Positions 1 to 11,890 are shown, counted from the first letter of the stretch. The stretch: DNA of 64,000 nt from Xylaria sp. FL1777 (GCA_022578965.1 MU400687.1:1-64000); one strand, 5' to 3'. Numbers and translations are program-made. Notes: generated by a model from the letters alone, not told the origin.

Positions 1-2886
1 ATTTATTTATTATTAATAATAAATAATATAACAAAAGTTAATTAATATTATATAAATAGTTATAAAAATATATTTTTATTATTTAATAAAATAATGTTAT
101 ATAAGCTAAATTAACTTTAAAACGTTTTATATATATTATTTTTAAGCTTAAATAAGCTATTTAAAAACATTTTATTAATTTGCTTTATAACTTTTTATTT
201 AATTAAAAAATTATGTTTATAGCTATTAATAAGCTTTATATAATTTATTAATAAAAAAATTTCTAAATTATATATTTTAATATATATTATATAAAAGCAT
301 TAGTTTTATAAAATATATTATAGTTTAGTTATATTGCTATATTAAGCTTAAATGCTTAAAAATTTATATTACTTAAAGCTAAATTTTAATAATAAAATAC
401 TTATTTAAAAAAACTGCAATTTATTTATACTTTAATTAATTAGCTTAATATATTTTTTATTGTTTATTTTATAAAAAAAAGTATTATTATAAAAAATTAC
501 TAGTAATTAAGTTTTTTAATTAATAAAATATAATATAGTATAGTATACTTAATTCTTAAAATTATTATTTTTATAAATAGTAAAAAAAAGCTTATTATTA
601 TACGTTATTTTTTAATAATATAGCTTTAAAAATTAAAGTTTATTTTAATTAAAATAAAGCGCTTTATTTAAAAATATAATATAAATATATGTTTTAATAA
701 TTAATAATAGTTATATAACAAGTTTATAAAGCTAAACTTTTTTTATTAAATTATATTTACTATTATAACTTTTAAAATAAAAATAAATATTTATAATATA
801 ATATATATTATTTAGTTTAGCTTTATTATTTTTAAAAACCTTTTAAACTTATTGTAAAAGTTTAGTTAAACTATTTAAAATAGTATAATATAAAAAATAG
901 CATTTTTTTTTGCTTTTTATTAGTATTTTAATTTATTAAAAGCATAAAAAGTTAAGCTTTTTAAACTAAAGCATAAAAAAAAGCTACTAAAAAACAATTA
1001 AAATAATTTATGCTTTATAATAAATATAAGCAATAGTATATTAAAAAGCTTAATATTTAGTTATATATAGTTTATATTATTAAATTATTAATTAATTATA
1101 ATTAATAAACTTAAAAATAAAAATAGTTTAATAGTTAATTTTAAATTAAAATAATTTAAGCTAATTAAACTTATTAAATAAACTAAAGCTAAACTAAAGT
1201 TTAAAAATAAGCTATAAGTTATTTAATTAAATATATATAAATTTATAAATGTAAAATGCTTTAAAAAATATGCTTTATAATTTTTATAATAGCTAAATAA
1301 TAAAAATATTAAAAAGCAAAAAAATATATAATAAAAAGTATATTATAATTTATATTATTATAATTTTAGCTAATTATTAAAATTATTGCTAAAAATATAC
1401 TAGTAATTTATGCTTTAAAAAAAAACTATTTTTTAGTTTTTATAATAAAAGCTCTAAAAATTTTACATAAAACATTTTGCAAATTTATATTAATATTTAA
1501 ACTTTGCTATTAATAATATAACAAAATATTTTATACTAAAAAAAGTTTAATAATATATTACTGCTATATTTAATAAAGTAGTTAATATAAATATTATGTT
1601 TTTTTTAGTTTATAATGCTATAAAAATATTTAAATAAAATAAATAAAAAAAATATAACTATGTTTTATATATTAAGCTTTTTATAATATATTAGCATACT
1701 TTTAATAAACATGTTAAATATTTTGTAAATAAAGCATAAATTAAAAATACTACTAAAAATATACTTTGTTTAACTTTAAAATTAATCTAAAAATACAAAT
1801 AAAGCAGCAATTAAATATTTATTAAATGTTTAATATATAGTTAAGCTAGTTAGCTTTATATTTAATAGTAGTTATAACTTTTGTTTTATTATTTTTAATA
1901 AAACTAACTATAGTTATATTACTTTTAAATGCTTTTTTTATATATATAAATATATTGCTAGCTATAAATTTATTAATATAATTTAAACTATTAAAGCATA
2001 ATAAAAAATCGCTAGTAAATAATAATTCTAAAAAGCTAAAAAAAAAGCAAAAAAAGTAAAATATATATAATATTTTATGTTAATTTATATTTAGCTATAG
2101 TTTTTTAGTTTTTTTTTCTTTTTTTTTTGCTTTTTTATAATTAAAAATATATAACTGCTATTTTTTATTACTTTTAATAAATAATTTATTTTTATTAGCT
2201 AAACTTAATATATTTTGTTATATTAAAACTTTAGTTAATTAAATAACTTTAATATTAAACTTATTAATTTTAATATTAATAAATTATTGCTTTTTTTTTA
2301 TTAATAAATTTAATGCATTAAAGAAATTATATAACGTAATATAACTATTAATACGTTTTTTAATATTGTTATTAATATATATTTTATAAGCATATTTAAT
2401 AATATTTTAATTAATAAAAAAAAAAGTATATTATTTATTTTAATATATTTAAAAGAACTATTTTATATTACTATAAATTAAAGCAATATAAAAACTTATA
2501 ATAGTTAATTAATTAAATATAATAAAAACATTTTATATAAAATTCTTGTTATTTTTTATATTAATTATAAAAATACTATTAATATGCTTTAAAGCTAAAT
2601 TAATAGCTTTTTATTTGCTTTTAGCTATAATATATTAAATAAAGCTTAACTGTAGTATTTTTATTGCAAGTTTTAGTTTTATAACATTAAAATAAAATAA
2701 CTAAACAAAATATAATATTTTTAATTTATAGTTATTAAACTTTTTTTTATAAAAAAAAATAAAAAAATAAAAAATAATTTAATATAATATTTTATAATTA
2801 CTAAATTAAATTATTATAGTTATTATAAATAAATATTTTATAATATTTATATATTAATAATAGCTTTAAAACTTAATATTAATTAA

Positions 2887-3216
2887 TGTTACGAAATGAG
2901 TTAACTAGGCTAATTAAAGGCCAGGTGTAAAAAAAGCATACATAAAAAGAGTTCTATTTGTTAAAAAGATATATATTTAAACTACTATAAGGGTTTAATA
3001 TATAAACTTAACAAACTTAAGCGTTAAGTTTATTAAGCCTTAAACTTAATAAACTTAAGCGTTAAGTTTATTAAGCTTTAAACTTAAAACAATATAGCAT
3101 TAAGTTTATTAAAAAAAGCAACGTTTATAAATTACTACTACTGTTTCTTTTATTTATATAATTATGTACTTTTTATATTTAGTTATTTACTTAGTTTTTA
3201 GCTTTTTAGCTATTAA
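2887..3216 (+). repeat. Left arm of fold-back element
   Basis: This 330-bp arm matches the reverse complement of 3406-3735 at all but about 28 positions. Its centre holds repeated short palindromic units built on CTTAAGCGTTAAG, for example at about 3016-3028 and 3052-3066, separated by TTTATTAAGC-type spacers. Confidence 0.85.
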
Positions 3217-3405
3217 AGTGTAATAAACCTGTTATATATTAATATAACAAGTTTGCCTTTAGGGTCTTAATTTGCAAGTAATAATAAAATCCTTAATAGT
3301 GGTTTATTAAAGAGGTTTTTAAGGTACTTTTACTACTATGCATTAATAAAGGTCTTAAAGGATTAAAAGTAATGAATATATTAGTGCTTAGCAGTTATAA
3401 AGAAA

Positions 3406-3735
3406 TTAATAGCTAAAGAGCTAAAAACTAAATAAGTAACTAAATATAAAAAGTGCATAATTATATAAACAAAGGAAATAGTAGTAATAATTTATAAACA
3501 TTGCTTTTTTTAATAAACTTAACGCTATATTATTTTAAGTTTAAAGCTTAATAAATTTAACGCTTAAGTTTGTTAAGTTTAAGGCTTAATAAACTTAATG
3601 CTTAAGTTTATTAAGTTTATGCATTAAACCCTTATAGTAGTTTAAATACATATTTTTTTAACAAATAGAACTCTTTTTATGCATGCCTTTTTTATACTTA
3701 GCCTTTAACTAGCCTAGTTAACCCATTTTATAACA
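3406..3735 (-). repeat. Right arm of fold-back element
   Basis: This is the inverted copy of the left arm, with the same length and no insertions or deletions. All the differences I counted are C/T or G/A exchanges. It ends at TAACA, followed by ATTAA. Confidence 0.85.
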
Positions 3736-5850
3736 ATTAATTTACTTTTGTTTTAAGTATATTTTTTTGTTTAATTTATATATTTTAATTATTAAAACTA
3801 TAAAGCTATAATTTTTTGCTTAAATAATATAAGATTTATACTTTTTAATGCTATTTAAATATAGTTTAATTAAACTTTATTAAAAAATAATATATTAAAT
3901 TTAACTAAATTATAAATTAAAAACGTTAAAATATAAGCATAAAACTTATTATATAATAATAATAAAGCTTAATAATATTAAACCTTATTTTTTTTAATAT
4001 GTTGTTTATAGCTAAAAAATTATATGTTATGTTTTATAAAAAGATTTTAAAAAGTCTAAAAAATTAATTAAATAAAATTTAGCATAATATAAAAAAAAGC
4101 TAATATAAAAAACATTTATTATTTATAGTTATATATATTGTTTATTTTTATTTAAGTAGCTATTATAGCTTAAATAAAAAATGTAGTTTTTTAATTTTTA
4201 TATATTATTATAAGTTATTTATTATAGTTTTAACAATTTAAAATAATATAAAATAAAGTATTATAAACTTAATATACTTTAAATATTTTTTTTTTTGTTT
4301 TTATAAATAATAAAAGTTTATAAAATATAACTAATATTATTTTATAGTTATATAATATTTAAAAATAAAGTAAACCTTTTTAAATATAATAATTTAAATA
4401 AAAAATAAATAGCATAAATTAATAAATAATTAGTTATTTTATTTATATAAGCTAAAGTTAACATTAAATAAAAAAAAAGCTATTTTTTTTTAAAAAAAGT
4501 AATAATATGCTATTATAACTATATAAATAAGCTAAATATATTTAAACTAATAACTATAAAACAGTTAATTAAATTTTATATAATATTTTTATAACTTATA
4601 TTAAAATTTTAAATATTATTTTTAAAGTTAAAATTATTATATATAAATATAATATTTAAGTTATAAATAATACGCTTTAAGTTAAGCTATATATTTATTA
4701 ATTTAAATATTAAAATATTAGCTAATTAACTATTATATATATAATTTTATTTAGTTATTTTATTTAGCTATTTTAAAACAAATTTATAGCTAATATATAT
4801 TTTAAATTAAATAAAAATATTAATTATTTAAGTTTATATTTTATTATTATAAAAATAAATGCTAATAAATTACTATAAAAAATTACTTATTAAAAGTATA
4901 TATATATTTAATAATAAAGTTATAATTATATATGCTTTAATAATATAAAAAAATAGCATATTAGCTTTAGTTATATTATAAAATTTATATTTAGTTTGCT
5001 AATTTATAAAAATATTTAAAAAAAAAGCAGCAAAACATAAAAATACGTTTTAAATTTAAAACTAAAAAAAACAAAATAATCTTTTAATTTATTACGTATT
5101 ATAAATATTTTTAACTTAGTAAAGCTTTTTATTAAAAGCTTTAAATGCTTTAAAATTAAATTTAATAAAAGCTAGTTATTTAAATAAAGTAAAAAGCTTG
5201 TTTTAAAATATAAAAATATTAGCAATATTATAATTTATATTATTTTTTTTAAATTTTATTTAAATATTAGCTTTTTAAAAACGTTATTAAACTTTAAAGT
5301 TTTTTAATATATTAACTATTTTATACATTTATAGCTTTAATTAATTATTAATTATAGTTTATAATAAAAGCTATTTTTTTAAAAACTAATAAAAATTATA
5401 GCTTTAATTATAATTATAATGCTAATATTTTTATATGTTTATTATAACTTATTACTAATATATAAAATTAAATTTTTTGTTTAAATTATTGCTTTTATAA
5501 TTAAAATTATTTTTAAAATTAAAAGCAATAAAAGTAGTATTAAAAAAGTTAATTAATTTAAATATAAAAAGTAATATAAACGTTAATATAATAAACTATA
5601 TAAGCAAACAAAATAATTGCAAAAAAAACAATAATAAAAAAACAATATTTTAGTTAAAAAATCTATAATATATAATATAACAAAAACTAAGCGTTAAAAA
5701 AATACAAAAAAAATATAATTATATATAAAATATAATAATTAATTAATTAAGTATAACTTTAAACAAATTTAAAGTTACTACGTAAATAAATTACGGTTTA
5801 TTATTTTTTAAATAAAAACATAAGCAGAAAAATTAACATAGTTACTTTAG

Positions 5851-6983
5851 ATTAAAATTCCGAGTTTATGTTAGAAAGGGTAAGAAGAGTTGTAATTGGT
5901 GGAGGGATAGTGTGGCTAGGGAGGTACAAACGTAAGGACCATTCTGGTCTGAGGCACCTGAGATAAAATACAATCACACAATGGCAAACCCTGATACTAA
6001 CATTCTTATATCACTCCGCAAGGCTGCACGCATAACGGACGGCAGCTAAGAGTATGAATATGTAGTGTACTGGGCTTCCTTTGATTACAAGCCGGAATGG
6101 ATTCCGACCTGCCTGATACCTGGAAAATATTCGTCCCGAGCCTGAGGCTAGGTTCTGCTGGGCTGCAAGATCATCACATACTTACGTATGGTCACCCTGC
6201 CGGTCATCTATAAAGTATGTAATACAGTTAGCAATCTGGGCTACTAAATGAAAACGCACAACTCCGAGACTTTAGGCAAAGTCTATCCCTAATGGGCCCC
6301 AGAACTGGTCAAATTTTAGGTATCTCCAGACCAGTGACACTGTTAGCCCATATACGAGCGCTTCTATTTTTCTTTATGTGTTTTACCTGTGTTTTCTCCT
6401 GTAACAGTAGCTGTAGAGCTGTTAATTCGTCTTACATACCTAAGGTAGGTACATATGTAGGTATCTAACCTACACGCATAGTCAGGTGACCTCGCGTCAA
6501 TACCCACACAGTACCTTCCCGTATTCTGCCCGTACCCCTAGCACCCTGTTAGCTGGCTTCGAGAATTAGAGGTAGGTACATATGCGTACCCACGCCCACG
6601 GCTCTGGTACCGAGTGCCTTGCTACAGGTAAGTCACTTGTACTGGTACTCGTACCTACCTAATCATATCATCAGCCACGCCACGCTCTATGCGACGTCAG
6701 CTTGCTGCATACCCCCAACTTCTAAAATCAACAAAAAAGACGGCCAGCCTTGTCTGTTCTTTTTCTTTGTATTCCGCCGTAATTTATCCATCAGTATTGA
6801 TATCAAACATACCAACGACCTTCATCCGACCTCAGACTTTTGTAGGGTTGCCATTCGAAAAGCAAGCACGACAATCACAAAATCGAAGCAAGACCCTGCA
6901 ATTCCACGCCCCCGATGATCCCGTCATAGAGTGCCCCGACACCTACACACCTACGCGCCCACGCGCCCATCAGCTCATCGAGG
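5851..6983. other. Intergenic, upstream region of the SNF2 gene
   Basis: Ordinary base composition returns here. Short reading frames at 6619-6918 and 6689-7024 have no recognisable content and overlap the SNF2 start, so I read them as chance. Several ACCTA/TAGGT-type motifs lie at about 6436-6475, 6570-6585 and 6650-6660, a pattern repeated in other gene-free stretches of the window. Confidence 0.5.
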
Positions 6984-9968
6984 ATGGAGACGCTCAAGCA
7001 AGCAAGACCGCCCGTCGGTTATAGTCAGCCGTCGCAAGTCAAACCAGAGCCAAGCCATGCGTCTCATCCCTACTCTGGGGGTTCCGATGTAGCCGCGGGC
7101 GATGGTGGCCATGACACGACACCGTACCGACCCCCAAAGTCCGAGAGCAATGACTCGATAATGCCTCGAGATGACTTTCACGTCCAGGTGTCAAGCCCTT
7201 CAGCTCGACCACCCTTCCTCGAGGGCTACCCGTTCGAGCCTAACCAAGACACGAGAAGTGGCTTCGTTGACCCGCGCGCCGACGCATCTCACATAAAATA
7301 CGAACCCGGCCAACACGGCCAACACGGCCTAGACGATCCGAGACTGGCCCACTTACCCCCCAACGGCGATTTTTGTGATGAAAGGGAGCGAGAAGCTATT
7401 CGCAATCTCTGTGATGTGCCTGATGTCGACATTCCCGTGTGGGATCGCGAGAGGCAACCCATTGCTTTGGAGAAGAAGCTCATGCCACATCAACAGGTAG
7501 GCCTGACCTGGCTGATCAACCAGGAGAAAAGCCCCCATAAAGGCGGCATCCTCGCCGATGACATGGGATTGGGCAAGACTATTCAGGCCCTTGCTCTGAT
7601 CTTGTGCCGTCCGCCCGAGGATGGTATCCGCAAGACTACACTTGTCGTCGTTCCGACATCGCTACTTCGTCAATGGGAGCGCGAGATCGACGACAAGGTG
7701 AAGCGTGGCCACAAGCTGAAGACAGTTATCTTCCATAGCGGAAAAAAGCGAAATTTGACAGTCGCAAGATTGCTAACTCATGACATCGTTCTAACAACCT
7801 ATGGCACTCTGGCCCACGAGTGGAAGCAAATATACGAGAGCCGAAAAACCTCAGGGACTGTGCTCCTAGCACCCCACGCTATATTCCATCGCATTATCCT
7901 CGATGAAGCCCATAACATCAAGAATCGAAACTCACAAGCCTCCAAGGCCGTAGATCGCCTTCGCAGCACTTATCGACTTTGTATGACTGGAACACCTTTG
8001 ATGAATCGGCTTGACGAACTTTATCCTCTTATGCGCTTCCTTCGCATCGCGCCATACCGAGAATGGGAGAACTTCAGGCGAACTCTGGCATCCATTAAGC
8101 ACGGCGACTCGAGAGCTTTGATGCAAATTCACGTTCTCCTTGGCCGCGTCCTTCTCCGCCGAACCGAGAAAACCATAGTTGATGGCCAGCCCATCTTCAC
8201 TTTACCAGAGTTGACTGTTCACACCGTCGAGGCCGTTTTCGATAAAGATCAGCTGGAATATTACCAAGCTCTCGAACAGCGTGCACAACTGCGAATAAAC
8301 AAATATTTGAGAGAGGGTACAGTTACCCGAAATTATTGGTATATTCTCCTCCTGATTCTTAGACTCCGGCAATGCTGCTGTCATCCCCACTTGATCAAAG
8401 ATCATACCATTCCGGAGGGAGTAGATATGACCCCCGAAGAGATGACGGATTTGGCCTGTAAGTTGACAAGGCGCGCTGTCGACCGGGTCAACCACCAGCG
8501 TGTTTTTGAATGCCCAATGTGTCAAGAAAGGACTGAATACCCCATCATCATCTACCCCTGCGGACATTATGTCTGCGCCGACTGTATCACGAACATGGCA
8601 CCAATAGGGGAGTTCGGCATGGAAGTTGAGGGAAATGGGGACGGCACAGTCATGGGGAAATGCCCTACGGAGGGGTGCAATGAGTCTATCAACTCGACGC
8701 AGGTAATTTGCTATAACAATTTTAGGGAGGTGCATCTCCCTGAGGATGACAAAGGAGACCGCAGTTTAGACAACTCAGATCAGAAGGATCTAGACGATGA
8801 AGATATAGACAACAAGGGCAATCTCAAAGACTTCGTCGTCTCGGATGAGTACGAAAGTGGTGATGGAGAGGAGTCTGGTGGTGACGCACTCTCTGGCGAA
8901 CTGAACGCAAAGGATCAGCAAGATGATACTCCCCTTGTAACGGGAGAGGGATCGAACAACAGTCCGCTCACTGACCATGGCCCAGAAGATCAGCTAGGAC
9001 CTGCACCCTTGGTAGCAGAGAGCGATGCTGATGATTCCGATGATTCATTGCCGCCCATTGACTCACTATTTGCTCATATAAAGAAGACAGAATCAAAAGC
9101 GAGCCAGGGAAAGCCTCTTACAAGTCTTCCATATAGAACACAAAACAAGAGAAACAATATGCGACCTTCTCTCACCAAACTCAAATCGAAGCACTCTACA
9201 AAGCGCAACAGCGACTCCGAAAATGATACCGCAGGCGAAGACAGCAGCGTTGCTTCCGGCCAGAAGAGAAAAAGACCTGTCGGAAGAGGTTTAGCTAAGC
9301 CGAAGAAAAAACCAAAGAAGAGTAAGGGGCGACGAACTGAACTCACACTTAGTGCCCTTAAAAAGTCAAGTTTGACCAATGCTGCTGCTAAGGAACGATA
9401 TTTCAATAGACTTAGAAAGGATTGGGAAACGAGTGCAAAGATTGATAAAGCAATGGAATTGTTAGGAATGATCCGACGAGACTTCCCGGATGAAAAGACG
9501 CTCGTCTTCAGCCAGTTCACCTCGTTTCTCGATCTCATGGAAATCCCCATTTCAGACGATGGGTACAATTACCGACGCTACGATGGTAGTATGCCTACCG
9601 GTGACAGAGATGCGGCCGTCGATGATTTCATGAAGAAACCCGAGGTGAAGATTATGCTAGTCAGCCTGAGGTGTGGTAATGCGGGCTTAAACTTATATTC
9701 TGCGACCCGGGTCATAATCCTTGATCCATTCTGGAACCCATCCGTGGAAGACCAAGCTATCAAACGAGCTCACCGACTGGGCCAGACCAGGCCTGTCAAT
9801 GCGTATCGAATCCTAGTTAAAGAGACGGTAGAGGATCGTATTCTTGCGCTACAAGAGAAGAAAAGACAACTCGTTAAGGACGTTCTTAATGCCGAAGCTC
9901 GGAAGGGCGTGAGTCGTCTGAGCGTGTCGGAGCTCGCGGGTTTGTTTGGTATCAAGTGGAATCGTTAA
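6984..9968 (+). CDS. SNF2-family DNA-dependent ATPase with RING finger (Rad5/Rad16/Uls1 class)
   Basis: This single-exon gene encodes 994 aa. The SNF2 ATPase lobe 1 starts near residue 165; Walker A reads DDMGLGKT (about 192-199) and the Walker B DEAH box is near 307. A C3HC4-type RING begins at Cys510 (CPMCQER) with CGHYVCADC following, placed between the two ATPase lobes as in the Rad5/Rad16/Uls1 group. A long acidic stretch (about 590-690) and a basic, nuclear-localisation-like segment (KRKRPVGRGLAKPKKKPKK, about 755-775) come next. Lobe 2 follows, with LVFSQFTSFLDLM near 838 and motif VI AIKRAHRLGQTRP near 923. Family members translocate on DNA and many act as E3 ubiquitin or SUMO-targeted ligases in genome maintenance. 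No HIRAN domain is visible at the N-terminus, which argues against a true Rad5 and for a Uls1/Ris1-like protein. The subfamily call is an inference. Confidence 0.93.
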   Translation: METLKQARPPVGYSQPSQVKPEPSHASHPYSGGSDVAAGDGGHDTTPYRPPKSESNDSIMPRDDFHVQVSSPSARPPFLEGYPFEPNQDTRSGFVDPRADASHIKYEPGQHGQHGLDDPRLAHLPPNGDFCDEREREAIRNLCDVPDVDIPVWDRERQPIALEKKLMPHQQVGLTWLINQEKSPHKGGILADDMGLGKTIQALALILCRPPEDGIRKTTLVVVPTSLLRQWEREIDDKVKRGHKLKTVIFHSGKKRNLTVARLLTHDIVLTTYGTLAHEWKQIYESRKTSGTVLLAPHAIFHRIILDEAHNIKNRNSQASKAVDRLRSTYRLCMTGTPLMNRLDELYPLMRFLRIAPYREWENFRRTLASIKHGDSRALMQIHVLLGRVLLRRTEKTIVDGQPIFTLPELTVHTVEAVFDKDQLEYYQALEQRAQLRINKYLREGTVTRNYWYILLLILRLRQCCCHPHLIKDHTIPEGVDMTPEEMTDLACKLTRRAVDRVNHQRVFECPMCQERTEYPIIIYPCGHYVCADCITNMAPIGEFGMEVEGNGDGTVMGKCPTEGCNESINSTQVICYNNFREVHLPEDDKGDRSLDNSDQKDLDDEDIDNKGNLKDFVVSDEYESGDGEESGGDALSGELNAKDQQDDTPLVTGEGSNNSPLTDHGPEDQLGPAPLVAESDADDSDDSLPPIDSLFAHIKKTESKASQGKPLTSLPYRTQNKRNNMRPSLTKLKSKHSTKRNSDSENDTAGEDSSVASGQKRKRPVGRGLAKPKKKPKKSKGRRTELTLSALKKSSLTNAAAKERYFNRLRKDWETSAKIDKAMELLGMIRRDFPDEKTLVFSQFTSFLDLMEIPISDDGYNYRRYDGSMPTGDRDAAVDDFMKKPEVKIMLVSLRCGNAGLNLYSATRVIILDPFWNPSVEDQAIKRAHRLGQTRPVNAYRILVKETVEDRILALQEKKRQLVKDVLNAEARKGVSRLSVSELAGLFGIKWNR

Positions 9969-10362
9969 ACAGGTGCGCACATTTACGGTTGGCGTCCAAG
10001 GCGGATGCTCTCTCTGGCTAGACAGGCCGTCTTTGCGAATTGCGCTGAAATCAGGCGTTTGGTGGATGATATCCCTTGGGCTTTTACGATAAATGACGTA
10101 GATATGCTTTGTATTTTACCCCGTTTCTTAGATTTGCGTAGCTCTCGCTGGTTATCATTCGATAGACACTATGCCACATAGCTTCTTATAGCCAAGGGTC
10201 ACATCTCTTCGAAGTACCCTTCTAATCAGACTCATGTGGATTTCATATCAAGACATCCTTGCTTCTGGCTGCAAAAGAGCAGAGACATTGACTGTCAAAA
10301 AAGTTAAGCAAGATGATCTTCTTATCCCCTACACCTCTCCACAGCCACAGAACACCCTCTTC
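9969..10362. other. Intergenic between convergent genes
   Basis: This holds the 3' flanks of the SNF2 gene and of the convergent secreted-protein gene. I see nothing else in it. Confidence 0.5.
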
Positions 10363-11890
10363 CTAATTAGCGTTAACCAACGCATCCAGCTGGGCCGTGA
10401 CATCAACAAGCGGGAAAGACGTCCTGTTCCCAGCCGATGTGCCGGGGATCAAGGGGTCAGTAAACCACTCCTCGACCAAGAAGACGCTCCCGGCAATCTC
10501 AACGGCAGCCGTCACGAGCCCGCCGCTAGCCGTGATCTCAGGCGGATTCGGGATACGGCCCAGGAACTCAGCGGCGCGCCACTCGTTGTTCCTCTTCCCC
10601 TTCCCCTCGGACCTTAGAACCGACACGCCTGCGCCATGCTCCGCAATCAGAAGCACGGCGCCGCCATACTTAGGCGGGAGATAAATCGCGTCGCCGGGCC
10701 TAATCACCTGCTCGCTTCCCCCCTCATTCTCTCCCGCGGGATACGCAACAGGCACGCGCGTCGGCACGCCCCGCAACGCAGACATGTCGAATCTATACAG
10801 CGCGCCGCCCTCTGCACTGCCGTTGCGGGCGTCGGCCACGAGCAGCGTGGACCCGTCCACGGCCGCCAGGCCCGTGTATCCCAGAACGGCGTGGTCGATG
10901 GGGGCGGGGGGCACGAACCATTCTTCCACGGCGCCGCCCGCGCCCGACACCCGCTGGATCGTCCCCGGATACGTCCCCAGCACGTAGACGTTGCCGCGCG
11001 TGTCGTGCTCCACGTCCTGCGGCCCGCCGTAGCGGCCCGCCGACTGCGCTGTTAGGTTCGCGCGCCAGAGGACGCGGTGTGTGCGTGCTGAGTACCGGAT
11101 TAGGTAGTTGTCGCCTGAGATGTTGCGGCCGGCGGTTTCGCTGGGAGAAAAGAAGGGTAGGGTTAGTGTGTATTTTGTTGATGGGAGGGTGTTTTGTTTA
11201 TCTCCTTTATTGCTATTGTTTTTTCAAACCCCCCCCCCCCCCCCGATGAACAGAGATATGTGTCTCTCTCTATATATATTAAGGGATGTGGGTGTGCATA
11301 TAAGGGAGGGAAAAAATTGATTAGACCAGAAACGCATACTGTGCTGGTGCCGCGTCCACAAGAATTGTGATCTCGTCTGCGGACTTGTTTCGACTACGGC
11401 TGCCGGCATAGGGATCCCAGGCTACGCCCCCGATGTGGAAAGGGAGGGTTCGCGTGATGTTAGGGAACTCGATGGTCGAGACTATGGATGCTTTGTAGGG
11501 GTCGTATACTACTACCGAGGCGTTGTAGAGGGCACCGATATCTGGCTGCTTGTTAGTTGACGTGTCATTCATGATCTGTTGCGAGCATTGCGAGGGCTTC
11601 TTCCTGAATTTGTCGTGATTTATCTCATATTCCGCGAACTTACTGTGAACGTGTTAGTAACAGTCTCAGAGCTTTGATCTGAGAGCAGTATTTTTCCTCT
11701 CGTGTTATCGCACTTACCAGAGCAGACAGGACTGTTCGTCAAAATCCACGTTCTCGGGATATAGCTGATATGATGCAATATTGATCGTGCCGTTTCCGAA
11801 GGGTGGGCATGACGGCTTCGTATCTAGTAGTGGGTGACTTAAGGCTAGAGCTAGTAGCCATGTTGCTGTAAAAGTTAATAGGGCAAACAT
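10363..11890 (-). CDS. Secreted beta-propeller-like protein (SMP-30/gluconolactonase-like, possibly TRI14-like)
   Basis: The model has three exons on the minus strand, 11890-11718, 11642-11340 and 11140-10363, giving 417 aa in a continuous frame. Donors are GTAAGT and GTATGC; the first acceptor TTCACAG follows a TTACTAAC branch point. The protein begins with a clear signal peptide (hydrophobic MFALLTFTATWLLALAL), so it is probably secreted. The body has repeated strands such as GNVYVLGTYPGTI and TLLVADARNGS, as in six-bladed propellers of the SMP-30/NHL type. Several Cys occur near the N-terminus. The general look (VYDPYKASIVSTIEFPNIT, PFHIGGVAWDP) reminds me of the fungal TRI14-like family named after a trichothecene-cluster protein of unclear biochemical role. 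That is recollection and not a search result. No trichothecene genes are nearby. The second intron carries a C16 run at 11229-11244. Confidence 0.78.
11229..11244 (+). repeat. Homopolymer C16
   Basis: An uninterrupted run of 16 C lies inside the second intron of the secreted propeller-like gene. On the coding strand it is a G-run. Its length may vary between strains or reflect sequencing slippage. Confidence 0.8.

Larger units (their letters stand above)
2887..3735. mobile_element. Fold-back (long inverted repeat) element, MITE-like, non-coding
   Basis: Two arms of 330 bp (2887-3216 and 3406-3735) are inverted copies of each other around a spacer of 189 bp. The outer ends read TGTTAC on the left and TAACA on the right, and both are flanked by ATTAA (2882-2886 and 3736-3740), a possible 5-bp target-site duplication. 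The flanking DNA is so A+T-rich that this match could be chance. No transposase is encoded, so if mobile it was non-autonomous. The element keeps GGCC, CCC and GGG triplets missing from the surrounding block, so it is younger than the block or less mutated. The two arms align without gaps and differ only by transitions. Family assignment is not possible from sequence inspection. Confidence 0.75.
1..5850. repeat. A+T-rich, gene-free block (RIP-like isochore)
   Basis: Nearly all of this stretch is A and T, with no open reading frame of useful length on either strand. Remaining C and G sit mostly in AGC/GCT and ACT/AGT contexts, while CC, GG and CG are rare. Repeat-induced point mutation in ascomycetes converts C to T, preferring CpA, so this composition is what an old, heavily RIPed repeat block would look like. 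The change to ordinary composition is abrupt, between about 5790 and 5880. The original repeats can no longer be recognised by eye, except for the fold-back element at 2887-3735. A centromeric or subtelomeric origin is possible but nothing here proves it. Confidence 0.75.

Noticed and set aside
1..5850. Mitochondrial-derived DNA as explanation of the A+T-rich block
   Set aside because: No mitochondrial gene, rRNA or tRNA pattern is seen; composition and transition-only arm divergence fit RIP better.
6689..7024. 111-aa frame overlapping the SNF2 start
   Set aside because: It ends inside the SNF2 gene and shows no domain; likely chance in leader sequence.
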